14,712 bases of DNA from an uncultured Rhodovulum sp. (GTDB taxonomy: Bacteria; Pseudomonadota; Alphaproteobacteria; Rhodobacterales; Rhodobacteraceae), in assembly GCA_946221765.1 (NCBI GenBank), contig CAMIMK010000043.1, positions 1 through 14,712 of the forward strand. Direction: 5' to 3'. The translations under genes were made by a program, and so were the position numbers. A model generated the notes under the pieces. It was given only the letters and a program-made list of their open reading frames with translations. It had not been told where the DNA came from and did no database searches. Shown here one piece after another: positions 6,370 through 12,524 of the stretch. Numbering within the stretch: position 1 is the stretch's first letter; every line of letters starts with the position of its first letter.

Positions 6370-6915
6370 CCTATAACACGTGCACGTTGTAGGAGGAGCA
6401 TTTCCGACCATGTAGGGTCGACATCCGAAACCTGCATGATTGGAGGGGCAGATCAATAGGGTGCACTTTTATACAGGACTTACCCACAGAAATGTCGGGA
6501 TACCTGTTGATAAGAGGAGCTTGAAGTGACCAAAAGCGCATCCGGCGGAAGTCCGCATATCGCAGCCCTGACCGTTGAAGATGGATCGACTGTTTACGGT
6601 CGAGGAATGAAAGTTAGTTCGCACAACGGATTTGCAGTGTCCGTTGACGGCGCTTCGTGGGCCAGTCTTGAGGGTAGTCAACTCGGAGGACACGTTGAAA
6701 TCAAAGGTAAGTCTACTGTTCATTTAGATAATGCCTTGGTTAGCTATGGACTACCGCCAGAGCTAGTTGCCGACGCAAAAGCTATGAGCAGCAAGGGAAA
6801 CAATGCGGGGGCGATTTCCATGATCTTGACGTGGGCTCGCAATAACATCAGCTCCCCCGAAAAATTAAACTCAATCTTCGAATTGTTCGGAAACGTTCGG
6901 AGTATTGAACTTTAA
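6370..6915 (+). other. AT-richer islet after nrdJ
   Basis: Base composition drops to about 50 percent GC (32 of 60 in 6601-6660, 28 of 60 in 6721-6780), while genes on both sides are near 70 percent. The islet holds one gene (6526-6915) and about 150 bp of leader. The leader includes the 10-bp palindrome ACGTGCACGT (6378-6387) and a start-stop ATGTAG (6410-6415) behind AGGAGG. It also has two 9-mers, TTACCCACA (6480-6488) and TGTTGATAA (6505-6513), each one base off a DnaA box and in opposite orientations. No integrase, tRNA end or flanking repeat is visible, so acquisition is inferred from composition only. Confidence 0.6.
6526..6915 (+). CDS. Unrecognised 129-residue protein, beta-strand repeats plus helical tail
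   Basis: I do not recognise this gene. It starts with GTG at 6526, with GAGGAG 6 nt upstream, and ends before a strong terminator hairpin, so it looks like a complete, expressed single gene. Residues 1-66 alternate hydrophobic and polar or glycine residues in short strand-turn units (ALTVEDGSTVYGRG, then FAVSVDGASWASLEG, then HVEIKGKSTVHLDNALV). That is the pattern of a small beta-solenoid, as in bactofilin-like or parallel beta-helix proteins. Residues 70-129 are predicted helical and include ISMILTWARNN and LNSIFELFGNVRSIEL. There is no signal peptide, membrane segment or cysteine. Base and codon use (AAA, GTT, TTA, AAT) are unlike the neighbours and suggest recent transfer. The solenoid idea is inference from the sequence pattern; no function is proposed. 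Confidence 0.72.
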   Translation: MTKSASGGSPHIAALTVEDGSTVYGRGMKVSSHNGFAVSVDGASWASLEGSQLGGHVEIKGKSTVHLDNALVSYGLPPELVADAKAMSSKGNNAGAISMILTWARNNISSPEKLNSIFELFGNVRSIEL

Positions 6916-6983
6916 GGCTTAGGGGGAGCTGCGGCAGAACCGGTCGAGCAGGGCCACGCCTTCAAGAACCGCAGATGGATGAC

Positions 6984-7011
6984 CAGAGGGGGGCCCGGTG
7001 GCCCCCCTCTG
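6984..7011 (+). terminator. Strong 12-bp hairpin after the orphan gene
   Basis: CAGAGGGGGGCC (6984-6995) pairs perfectly with GGCCCCCCTCTG (7000-7011) around the tetraloop CGGT. It lies 69 bp after the stop of the 129-residue gene and 83 bp before the TadE-like start, so it probably insulates the two. Only a weak T-containing stretch (CCGTTCTGG) follows. Confidence 0.6.
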
Positions 7012-7093
7012 CCGTTCTGGCGCGCCTTGCCGGGGTAACGGGATGTTTCCGTTTTGGTCCCACCCTGCCGCGATCTGTGCGAGGGGCGGGGCG

Positions 7094-7501
7094 ATGTTGC
7101 GACGAGTGTTATCCTGCCGGCGGGGCGCCGTCGCGGTCGAGGGGGCGATCATCCTGCCCGTCCTCGTCCTGCTCGTCGTCGGCGTCATGGAATACGGCAT
7201 CCTCCTCTTCACCTTCATGAACCTCCAGTCCGCGACGCGCGAGGTGGCGCGCGCGGCCTCGGTCAATTTCACCCCGGTGGCCGACGTTCCGGCCAACCTG
7301 CGCGCGCGGCTGCCGTCCTGGAGCCGCGACGAAGCCACGATCACGGTCTCGCAGTCCGCCGCCGGCTCGGCGGCGACGAATGTGATCACGGTCACGGCGA
7401 CGATCCCGTCCAGTGCCGCCACCCCGATCCACCTTCTCACCGCCGTCGGAGGCTGGGACCTCAAGACGGTGGTGGCGATGAAGCAGGAGCAGCCCCTATG
7501 A
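7094..7501 (+). CDS. TadE-like pilus/secretion pseudopilin family protein
   Basis: A 135-residue protein with the N-terminal signature of the TadE/TadG family. A basic leader (MLRRVLSCRR) is followed by GAVAVEG, the prepilin-peptidase-like G-x3-E motif, and one membrane helix at about residues 17-40 (IILPVLVLLVVGVMEYGILL). Then comes the conserved polar stretch MNLQSATREVARAAS. The C-terminal part is short, strand-rich and predicted to face the periplasm. In known Tad systems these minor pseudopilins help assemble Flp pili. Here no tadA, cpaB, rcpA or flp gene is visible, so the pair is separate from a full locus or serves another envelope role. I chose ATG 7094 over upstream in-frame starts because it lies after GGGGCGGGG and immediately precedes the basic leader. 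It overlaps the next gene by ATGA. Confidence 0.85.
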   Translation: MLRRVLSCRRGAVAVEGAIILPVLVLLVVGVMEYGILLFTFMNLQSATREVARAASVNFTPVADVPANLRARLPSWSRDEATITVSQSAAGSAATNVITVTATIPSSAATPIHLLTAVGGWDLKTVVAMKQEQPL

Positions 7502-8562
7502 CGACCGGTTCTTCCCCGAGACGCCGGAGCCTGGTGCCCGACGAGGGTGGCGCCGCCGCCCTGATCTTCGCGCTTGCCCTGCCGGTGGTGCTCGGCTTCG
7601 GCGCGCTGGTCGTCGACATCGGCAATGCGCGGCTCGTCCGGGGCCACATGCAGTCCGCCGCCGATGCCGCGGCGCTGGCCGCATCGCAGGTCCTGACGGA
7701 CAAGACGGTGGCAGCCGAGCGCGCCGTCACCTATGCGACCAACAACGTGCCCTCGAGCTATGGCGAGGTGGCGAAGGAGGGCGATGTCGAGTTCGGCTTC
7801 TATGATGCCGGCGGGAAGGTCTTCACCCCCGACGCATCGGCCACCAATGCCGTGCGGGTGACGCTGCACCGGGATGCGGCCCGGGGCAACGCGGTCGAGC
7901 AGTTCTTCGCCCCGATCCTGGGGGCGGAGTCGACCACGCTCACCGTCAGCGCGGTGGCGGCTCGGTTCCTGCGGACGACCTACGGCACGCCGATCCTCAA
8001 GGACCGGGGCTTCGAGGCCGGGGACTACAACGAGATCTATGCCTACTGCTATGACAGCGCGACCAAGAAGCGCACCAGCGAGGTCCTGATCCATCGCAAC
8101 ATCACGCCGGCGGTCACGATCGCCAACTGGCCGTCCTGCTCGGGCAGCACCCAGGCGATGAGCTTCCGCCTGCGCAACGTCCGCGACTCGCGGAGCACGG
8201 TCCAGTCCGGGGGCAAGGCCAGGGGCGCGGAATACAATTACTACACCGACACCACGCGCGACAGCGCCGGCAGCGAGAGCTTCACCGGGCTCGCCGGCAA
8301 GAAGATCGTCGAGACGATGCGCTGCGCCACCGAGACCGAGTGCCAGGTGATCAGCAAGGGCGGCGTGGTCCCGGAGGGCGCGAACCGCACGCCGAACATC
8401 GAGAAGCGCCCCTGTGTTCCCGGCAGCTACATGTACTATGGCTGGGAAGACCGCCCGCCTGGCTCCGGCTGGACCGATGCCGACTATAACGACATCACCT
8501 TCATCCTGAAATGCACCGCCAATGGCACGGCGCCGGAGGGACCTGCGCGGCTCGTCCTCTGA
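7498..8562 (+). CDS. TadG-like protein with cysteine-rich DxDYND C-terminal domain
   Basis: A 354-residue protein starting at the ATGA overlap with the TadE-like gene. Residues 14-61 form the TadG-type N-terminus: DEGGAAALIFALALPVVLGF, then a membrane helix to about residue 41, then the family segment DIGNARLVRGHMQSAADAAA. The rest is predicted periplasmic. The C-terminal half (about 165-345) has six cysteines (C184, C214, C276, C282, C306, C339), enough for three disulfides. It ends with YYGWEDRPPGSGWTDADYND (313-332). That motif resembles the acidic ExD..DxDYND signature of DUF4114-type extracellular domains, thought to bind calcium. TadG proteins more often end in a von Willebrand A domain, which I do not see. 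The resemblance to DUF4114 is by eye. Co-transcribed with the TadE-like gene; a terminator follows. Confidence 0.83.
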   Translation: MTTGSSPRRRSLVPDEGGAAALIFALALPVVLGFGALVVDIGNARLVRGHMQSAADAAALAASQVLTDKTVAAERAVTYATNNVPSSYGEVAKEGDVEFGFYDAGGKVFTPDASATNAVRVTLHRDAARGNAVEQFFAPILGAESTTLTVSAVAARFLRTTYGTPILKDRGFEAGDYNEIYAYCYDSATKKRTSEVLIHRNITPAVTIANWPSCSGSTQAMSFRLRNVRDSRSTVQSGGKARGAEYNYYTDTTRDSAGSESFTGLAGKKIVETMRCATETECQVISKGGVVPEGANRTPNIEKRPCVPGSYMYYGWEDRPPGSGWTDADYNDITFILKCTANGTAPEGPARLVL

Positions 8563-8585
8563 GCCGGGCTCCCGCCTCCCGACCC

Positions 8586-8629
8586 CGGCCGGCCCTCACG
8601 GGAGAGTGATGGGGCCGGCCGATGGTTTT
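8586..8629 (+). terminator. Rho-independent terminator after the TadE/TadG pair
   Basis: CGGCCGGCCC (8586-8595) pairs perfectly with GGGCCGGCCG (8612-8621). The stem can continue through TCAC/GTGA across a two-base bulge, and TTTT follows at 8626-8629. This is the best intrinsic terminator in the window. It separates the pair from the dioxygenase gene. Confidence 0.75.
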
Positions 8630-8673
8630 CACGGCCACGCGCGTTTAGGGGGCGCCTGACCGCGAGGAGCCCG

Positions 8674-9372
8674 ATGCCGAACGCCGACCTCTCCCGCCGC
8701 CGCCTGCTGGCGGCTCTCGCCATCTGGCCGCTCGGGGCGGCCGGTGCGCCGGGTTGGGCGCAGGAAGCCGCGGAGGACGCGGGGCTCGTTTCGCCGAATG
8801 TCTGCCTTCTGTCGCCCGAGACCACGGCCGGCCCCTTCTACCTCGATCCGCGGCTGGTCCGGGAGGACATCCGCGAGGGCCGGCGCGGGGTGCCGCTGGA
8901 GGTGGTGTTGCAGGTGGTCGATGCCGACTGCCGGCCCATTCCCGGGGCGCGGGTCGATGCTTGGCAGTGCGATGCGCTGGGCAACTATTCCGGTTTCGCC
9001 GGGCAGGGCAGCGACCGGGCCCTCGACACACGGGGCGAGACCTTCCTGCGCGGGATCCAGGCCACCGGCGCGGACGGGGTGGCGCGGTTTCTGACGATCT
9101 GGCCCGGCTGGTATCGCGGCCGGACGCCGCATGTGCATTACCGGGTCGCCCTCGACGACCGCCGGGTGCTGACCAGCCAGCTGTTCTTCCCCGACGGCAC
9201 CAGCGAGGCGATCTATCGCGAGGCCGATCCCTATGCGGCCCGCGCGGCCGGGCAGGACATGGACAACCACCGCGACCGGATCGCGCGCACGGCCGGCAGC
9301 GGCGCCGTCGCGCGGATCTCACGCGACCGCGGCCGGTTCCGCGCCGCGCTGGTGGTCGGCGTGCGCGCCTGA
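8674..9372 (+). CDS. Tat-exported intradiol ring-cleavage dioxygenase family protein
   Basis: A 232-residue protein of the intradiol dioxygenase family (protocatechuate 3,4-dioxygenase fold), which uses non-haem Fe(III) to open catechol-type rings between the two hydroxyls. The four expected iron ligands are all present: Y105 (GNYSGF), Y147 (PGWYRGR), and H153 and H155 (TPHVHY). The family entry motif PETTAGPFYLDPRL is at 48-61. Residues 7-30 form a twin-arginine signal (SRRRLLAALAIWPLG, with cleavage probably near GWAQ), so the enzyme should act in the periplasm after folding with its metal. No other aromatic-degradation gene is nearby, so the substrate is unknown. The N-terminal dimerisation helices of the catabolic enzymes are lacking, as in other exported family members. 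GAGGAG lies 4 nt before the ATG. Confidence 0.9.
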   Translation: MPNADLSRRRLLAALAIWPLGAAGAPGWAQEAAEDAGLVSPNVCLLSPETTAGPFYLDPRLVREDIREGRRGVPLEVVLQVVDADCRPIPGARVDAWQCDALGNYSGFAGQGSDRALDTRGETFLRGIQATGADGVARFLTIWPGWYRGRTPHVHYRVALDDRRVLTSQLFFPDGTSEAIYREADPYAARAAGQDMDNHRDRIARTAGSGAVARISRDRGRFRAALVVGVRA

Positions 9373-9465
9373 GGGCGCGGCAATCGCCCGGCTTCTATAT
9401 CCCCATGACCTGCCAGGGCAGGTGCGACGGGACAAGCCGACGATCACCTGCGCCCGGCTCCGGCC

Positions 9466-9492
9466 CCGTCTGGACCCCGGTGCGCCGGACGG
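9466..9492. terminator. Possible bidirectional terminator between convergent genes
   Basis: CCGTCTGG (9466-9473) and CCGGACGG (9485-9492) form an 8-bp stem with one G-T wobble between the convergent dioxygenase and msrB genes. No T-run on either strand. A second short dyad, ACCTGCC/GGCAGGT, lies at 9408-9423. Confidence 0.35.
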
Positions 9493-9507
9493 AACGGGTC
9501 GGCGAAG

Positions 9508-9966
9508 TCAGCCCTTCGCTGCTGCCGTCCCGAACAGATGCAGGTAGGCGCCATATCCCTCGGCCTCCAGCTCCGGTAGCGGCACGAAGCGCAGGGCGGC
9601 GGAGTTGATGCAGTAGCGCAGGCCGCCGGCCTCGCGCGGGCCGTCCGGGAAGACATGGCCGAGGTGGCTGTCGGCGCCGCCGGAGCGGACCTCGGTCCGG
9701 CGCATGCCGAACTTCGTGTCGCTGTGCTCGACGACCTTCGCGCCCTCGACCGGCCGGGTGAAGCTCGGCCAGCCGCTTCCGCTGTCGAACTTGTCGGTCG
9801 AGGCGAAGAGTGGCTCGCCCGACACCACGTCGACATAGAGGCCGGGGGCCTTGTTGTCCCAGTAGGCATTGGCGAACGGCCGCTCGGTCCCGTCCTCCTG
9901 CGTCACGCGATACTGCTCCGGCGTCAGGCAGGACAGGGCATCGGGATTGCGATTATACTCGGTCAT
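9508..9966 (-). CDS. msrB: Peptide-methionine (R)-S-oxide reductase, zinc-less type
   Basis: A 152-residue MsrB that reduces the R form of methionine sulfoxide in proteins, repairing oxidative damage. Family motifs are PFANAYWDNKAPGLYVD (30-46), GSGWPSFTRP (63-72), DSHLGHVFPDGP (99-110) and RYCINSAALRF (117-127), in which C119 is the catalytic cysteine. The two CxxC zinc motifs of the E. coli type are replaced (DVVSG and VRSGGAD), so this is a non-zinc form. The usual resolving cysteine in the GCGWPSF position is Ser. The only other cysteine is C13 (ALSCLTPEQY), the sole candidate for an internal disulfide. The start at 9966 has AAGGAG 9 nt upstream and gives the normal length; a longer frame to 10023 adds an unlikely Arg-rich leader. 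No signal peptide, hence cytoplasmic. Confidence 0.94.
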   Translation of the reverse strand: MTEYNRNPDALSCLTPEQYRVTQEDGTERPFANAYWDNKAPGLYVDVVSGEPLFASTDKFDSGSGWPSFTRPVEGAKVVEHSDTKFGMRRTEVRSGGADSHLGHVFPDGPREAGGLRYCINSAALRFVPLPELEAEGYGAYLHLFGTAAAKG

Positions 9967-10206
9967 GGGCTGGGGCTCCTTCCGCTTGCAGGAAAGATGG
10001 GGGCGGCGCCCGGCGTTGTCCATCTGCCCTTCGGCATCGGGGCTCCGAAGGCATCCGTTCTCGAAGGACGACGCGGGCGCGCCGCGCGGCCCTGTCCCGA
10101 ACCTCCCGCCCTGAAACGGTCTCGCCAGAGAGGCCGCTGCGCCGACAGCAACTTGCCCACCGCAAGCCTGGCAAGGACGCGACCGGCCCCCTCACGCCTC
10201 GCGGGA

Positions 10207-10241
10207 CTCTGGCTGCCGGCCTGGCGATCGCCGGATCAGAG
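10207..10241 (-). terminator. Dyad at the end of ureG, possible operon terminator
   Basis: CTCTG (10207-10211) pairs with CAGAG (10237-10241), and inside it CCGGC (10216-10220) pairs with GCCGG (10230-10234), overlapping the ureG stop codon. The rest of the 269-bp gap to msrB (9967-10235) holds nothing I can support as a gene. No T-run. Confidence 0.3.
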
Positions 10242-10847
10242 CCCCCCGGCACGGGCGATGAAGGCGACGATGTCCTCGATGCCCACGCCGTTTCTCACCT
10301 GCGCGAAGAGGAAGGGGCGGTCGCCGCGCATCCGGCGGGAATCCGCGTCCATCACCTCGAGGCTCGCGCCGACATGGGGGGCGAGGTCGGTCTTGTTGAT
10401 GACGAGAAGGTCCGAGCGGGTCACGCCCGGGCCGCCCTTGCGCGGGATCTTGTCGCCCGCGCAGACGTCGATGACATAGAGGGTGATGTCGGCGAGTTCC
10501 GGCGAGAAGGTGGCGGACAGGTTGTCGCCCCCGGATTCGATCAGGATCACGTCGAGGTCGGGGAATTTCCGCACCATCTCGTCCACGGCGACGAGGTTGA
10601 TCGAGGCGTCCTCGCGGATCGCGGTATGCGGGCAGCCGCCGGTCTCCACCCCCATGATCCGCTCCAGCGGCAGGGCCTGCGAGCGCATCAGGAATTCCGC
10701 GTCCTCGCGGGTATAGATGTCGTTGGTGATGACCGCGATCGACCAGCGGTCGCGCATGGCCTTGCACAGGCGGTCGGTCAGGGTGGTCTTGCCGGCGCCG
10801 ACCGGGCCGCCGATGCCGACCCGCAGCGGGCCGTGGGGAGAGGTCAT
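10236..10847 (-). CDS. ureG: Urease accessory GTPase UreG
   Basis: A 203-residue SIMIBI-class GTPase that, with UreF, UreD/H and UreE, drives GTP-dependent nickel delivery into apo-urease. The P-loop GGPVGAGKTTL is at 13-23, the metal-binding Cys-Pro-His at C72-P73-H74 within GVETGGCPHTAIREDAS, a switch motif ESGGDN at 104-109, and the guanine-specificity motif NKTD at 151-154. Length and order match the family throughout. The ATG at 10847 overlaps the ureF stop (ATGA), so the two are translationally coupled. It is the last gene of the visible operon; about 270 bp of non-coding DNA separate it from msrB. Nothing is missing or unusual. Confidence 0.98.
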   Translation of the reverse strand: MTSPHGPLRVGIGGPVGAGKTTLTDRLCKAMRDRWSIAVITNDIYTREDAEFLMRSQALPLERIMGVETGGCPHTAIREDASINLVAVDEMVRKFPDLDVILIESGGDNLSATFSPELADITLYVIDVCAGDKIPRKGGPGVTRSDLLVINKTDLAPHVGASLEVMDADSRRMRGDRPFLFAQVRNGVGIEDIVAFIARAGGL

Positions 10848-11488
10848 GAGCGGTAGAGCCTCGTCGTTTGGGTTTCGTGGGCCATGCTGGCGAGATCGGC
10901 GGTGAAGGACAAGCCGCCGATCTCCTCGAGCGGCGCGGCGATGGCATCCGTGGCCACCTCTGCGGCCAGCGGCAGCAGCGCGGCCGTCACCCGCTGCCCG
11001 TCGGTCTGGCCGAGCGGCACGAGGCGCACGGCGGCCGAGACGATGTTGGCGGCGAAGGCCTGGACGAAGAAGGTGGCGGTGAGCTCGAGCGGCAGGCCGA
11101 GCCGCCCGGCGGCATGGCCGACGGCGACCGGATAGGGGAGCGGCTCCGGGCGCGTCCCCCAGACGGCGGCGGCGGTGCGGGTGAAGGCCGCGCCCTGCGC
11201 CACCGCCTCCAGCAGCCGCTCGGACGAAGGTGCGAGCGCCCGGGCCATCTCGGCCAGCGGCGCGGGGTCGTCCGCGCGGTGGGCATGGGCGAGGAGGATG
11301 GCATCGGCCCGCCCGGCCCCGTGGCGGAGGAGCCCTTCAGTCCAGTCCGTGAGGCTTGTCGCATCGCGGACACGGCCTTCGGCCACCGCCCATTCGAGGC
11401 CATGGGAATAGCTGTAAGCCCCGACCGGGAAGGCCGGCGAGAACCAGGTGGCCAGGATCTGGAGCGGCGCGAGGTCAGCCGTGGTCAT
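10844..11488 (-). CDS. ureF: Urease accessory protein UreF
   Basis: A 214-residue all-helical UreF, which bridges UreD/H and UreG and acts as the gatekeeper of nickel insertion. Family evidence is the N-terminal LQILATWFSPAFPVGAYSYS, then HGLEWAV (about 9-35), plus the C-terminal GLSFTADLASMAHETQTTRL block, ending in LYRS. The start chosen is ATG 11488, which leaves the family-typical short leader (MTTADLAPLQ) and overlaps the end of ureE by 14 nt. A second in-frame ATG at 11524 would add 12 residues. Anything further upstream would read through the His-tail codons of ureE in another frame and is unlikely. The ribosome-binding site is weak, fitting coupled translation from ureE. Confidence 0.95.
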   Translation of the reverse strand: MTTADLAPLQILATWFSPAFPVGAYSYSHGLEWAVAEGRVRDATSLTDWTEGLLRHGAGRADAILLAHAHRADDPAPLAEMARALAPSSERLLEAVAQGAAFTRTAAAVWGTRPEPLPYPVAVGHAAGRLGLPLELTATFFVQAFAANIVSAAVRLVPLGQTDGQRVTAALLPLAAEVATDAIAAPLEEIGGLSFTADLASMAHETQTTRLYRS

Positions 11489-12065
11489 GCCCGCAGGCGC
11501 ATCCGGATCCGTGGGCAGGACCATGTCCGTGGCCCTGCCTGTCGTGGTCATGTGCGTGCCTATGCCCATGCCCATGCCCGTGACCATGGTCGTGGGCGTG
11601 CCCGTGGTCATGGCCGTGGGTGCGGCCCGTGCGATAGGCGCCGCCCTCGGGCGAGAAGGGCGCGACCACGGCATGGGGCCGGACGCCGAGGCGGGCCAGC
11701 ATGTCGGCCATCACCGGGTCCATGCGCAGGCGGATGCGTCCGGCGCCGATCTCGGCGGGGGTGTGGCGGTTGCCGATGTGCCAGGCGAGACGGGCGAGGC
11801 CATCGGCGTCGGCAGCGACCTCCATCAGGGGCTCGCGCGCCGCCCGGATGAGGATGCGCGCGCCTTCCCCGGTGACAAAGACGTCGCCTTCCTCCAGCGA
11901 GACGGTCTCGGGCAGGTCGACCATCAGCTCCGCGCCGCCATCGGTCTCCAGGAGCCGGCGGCGCAGGAAGCGCCCCTCGTAGTCGAGGGTCACGCTGTCG
12001 CTGGCCGGGGCGGACGCCCCGGCCTCCGTGCGCCGCTCGAATGCATGGGCCGTGAGACGAGCCAT
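11475..12065 (-). CDS. ureE: Urease accessory nickel metallochaperone UreE with long His tail
   Basis: A 196-residue UreE that binds Ni(II) and hands it to the UreG/UreF/UreD complex. The peptide-binding N-terminal domain covers about 1-75 (VTLDYEGRFLRRRLLETDGG at 25-44). The metal-binding C-terminal domain follows with LAWHIGNRHTPAEI (93-106) and MDPVMADMLARLG (114-126). Residues 148-196 are an extreme metal-binding tail with 18 histidines in 49 residues, mostly alternating Gly-His and Asp-His, and a CAC pair near the end (GSGCACGHDHG). Such tails are known to store several nickel ions. The start at 12065 has AGGAG 9 nt upstream. It is separated from the DUF1127 gene by 108 bp containing a possible RNA switch, and overlaps ureF. 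Confidence 0.97.
   Translation of the reverse strand: MARLTAHAFERRTEAGASAPASDSVTLDYEGRFLRRRLLETDGGAELMVDLPETVSLEEGDVFVTGEGARILIRAAREPLMEVAADADGLARLAWHIGNRHTPAEIGAGRIRLRMDPVMADMLARLGVRPHAVVAPFSPEGGAYRTGRTHGHDHGHAHDHGHGHGHGHRHAHDHDRQGHGHGPAHGSGCACGHDHG
11478..11624 (-). repeat. Low-complexity His-codon tract of ureE
   Basis: This segment encodes the 49-residue His-rich tail as near-tandem CAC-GGC/CAT-GAC dipeptide units. Because units repeat in 6-bp steps, the tract can lengthen or shorten in frame by slippage. It also creates long spurious open frames on both strands, which I have not called. Confidence 0.85.
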
Positions 12066-12079
12066 CCTGATCCGCTCCT

Positions 12080-12131
12080 GCCAAGTGCCAGCGCCCCTCT
12101 TATGCGGGGCCGGGCGGCTTGGCGAGAGGGG
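12080..12131 (-). promoter_or_regulatory. Alternative stems between DUF1127 gene and ureE
   Basis: Three complementary pairs overlap here: an outer stem GCCAAG/CTTGGC (12118-12123 with 12080-12085), GCCCC/GGGGC (12106-12110 with 12093-12097), and CCCCTCT/AGAGGGG (12125-12131 with 12094-12100). The last two share bases and cannot form together. The outer stem ends directly against the ureE Shine-Dalgarno (12075-12079). It could be a terminator for DUF1127, a processing site, or a control on ureE translation. Confidence 0.4.
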
Positions 12132-12173
12132 TTTCCCAGGGCGCAGACAGAAACCGGAGCAGGCCTGCCGCCG

Positions 12174-12404
12174 TCAGACCTGCAGCCAAGGTCCGAGGAC
12201 GTGAATCGGGACGTCGTCGCGGTTGCGGATGCCCTGCCGGCGCAGGTCGTCCTCGCTCAGGGACTGGAGGCGCTCGACTTCGCGCACCGAGCGGTCGAGC
12301 CAGGACCGGCGATGCAGCCGCTCGAAGAAGCCTGCGATCGCGTGGGCGATGGCCGCAGGCGCCGGAAAGCGGGCGGGCGTCTGAGAAAGGGTCGGTATGG
12401 TCAT
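12174..12404 (-). CDS. DUF1127 small basic protein
   Basis: A 76-residue protein with the Arg-rich DUF1127 core at about residues 30-66: LHRRSWLDRSVREVERLQSL, then SEDDLRRQGIRNRDDVP. In that core the LS-x-D-L-R-x-x-G-I-x-R pattern is diagnostic. Family members in alphaproteobacteria are small cytoplasmic proteins, some RNA-binding (Rhodobacter CcaF1) and some linked to stress and nutrient responses. Residues 1-25 are a variable Pro/Ala-rich leader. AGGAG lies 8 nt before the ATG. The gene sits inside the urease operon, with 120 bp before it and 108 bp after it, so it may have its own transcript. I see no convincing promoter: a perfect TTGACA on the minus strand (12430-12425) lies too close to the start codon. 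Whether it has any urease role is unknown. Confidence 0.85.
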   Translation of the reverse strand: MTIPTLSQTPARFPAPAAIAHAIAGFFERLHRRSWLDRSVREVERLQSLSEDDLRRQGIRNRDDVPIHVLGPWLQV

Positions 12405-12524
12405 TGGAGAAACTCCTGTCTGGATGTCAAATCATTTTCCTCCCCGAGACCAACCTGCGCACTCTTCGCAGATGCAGCAAGCCGTCGGAGCGCATGCCAC
12501 CCATGCGGGCGGCGCAAGTCCGGG

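Noticed and set aside
2529..6437. 1302-codon open frame on the minus strand opposite nrdJ
   Set aside because: It is the antisense shadow of a GC-rich gene; its Ala/Arg/Leu/Val composition mirrors the nrdJ codons and shows no domain.
6370..6915. Insertion sequence or integrated element boundaries around the AT-rich islet
   Set aside because: No transposase, integrase, terminal inverted repeats, target duplication or tRNA end could be found; only base composition supports transfer.
11478..11624. Tandem repeat resembling a CRISPR or minisatellite
   Set aside because: It is the His-codon tract of ureE in frame; there are no spaced repeats or unique spacers.
12402..12430. Promoter for the DUF1127 gene based on a perfect TTGACA on the minus strand
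   Set aside because: The matching -10 position falls on the start codon (CCAATG), which would remove the Shine-Dalgarno from the transcript.
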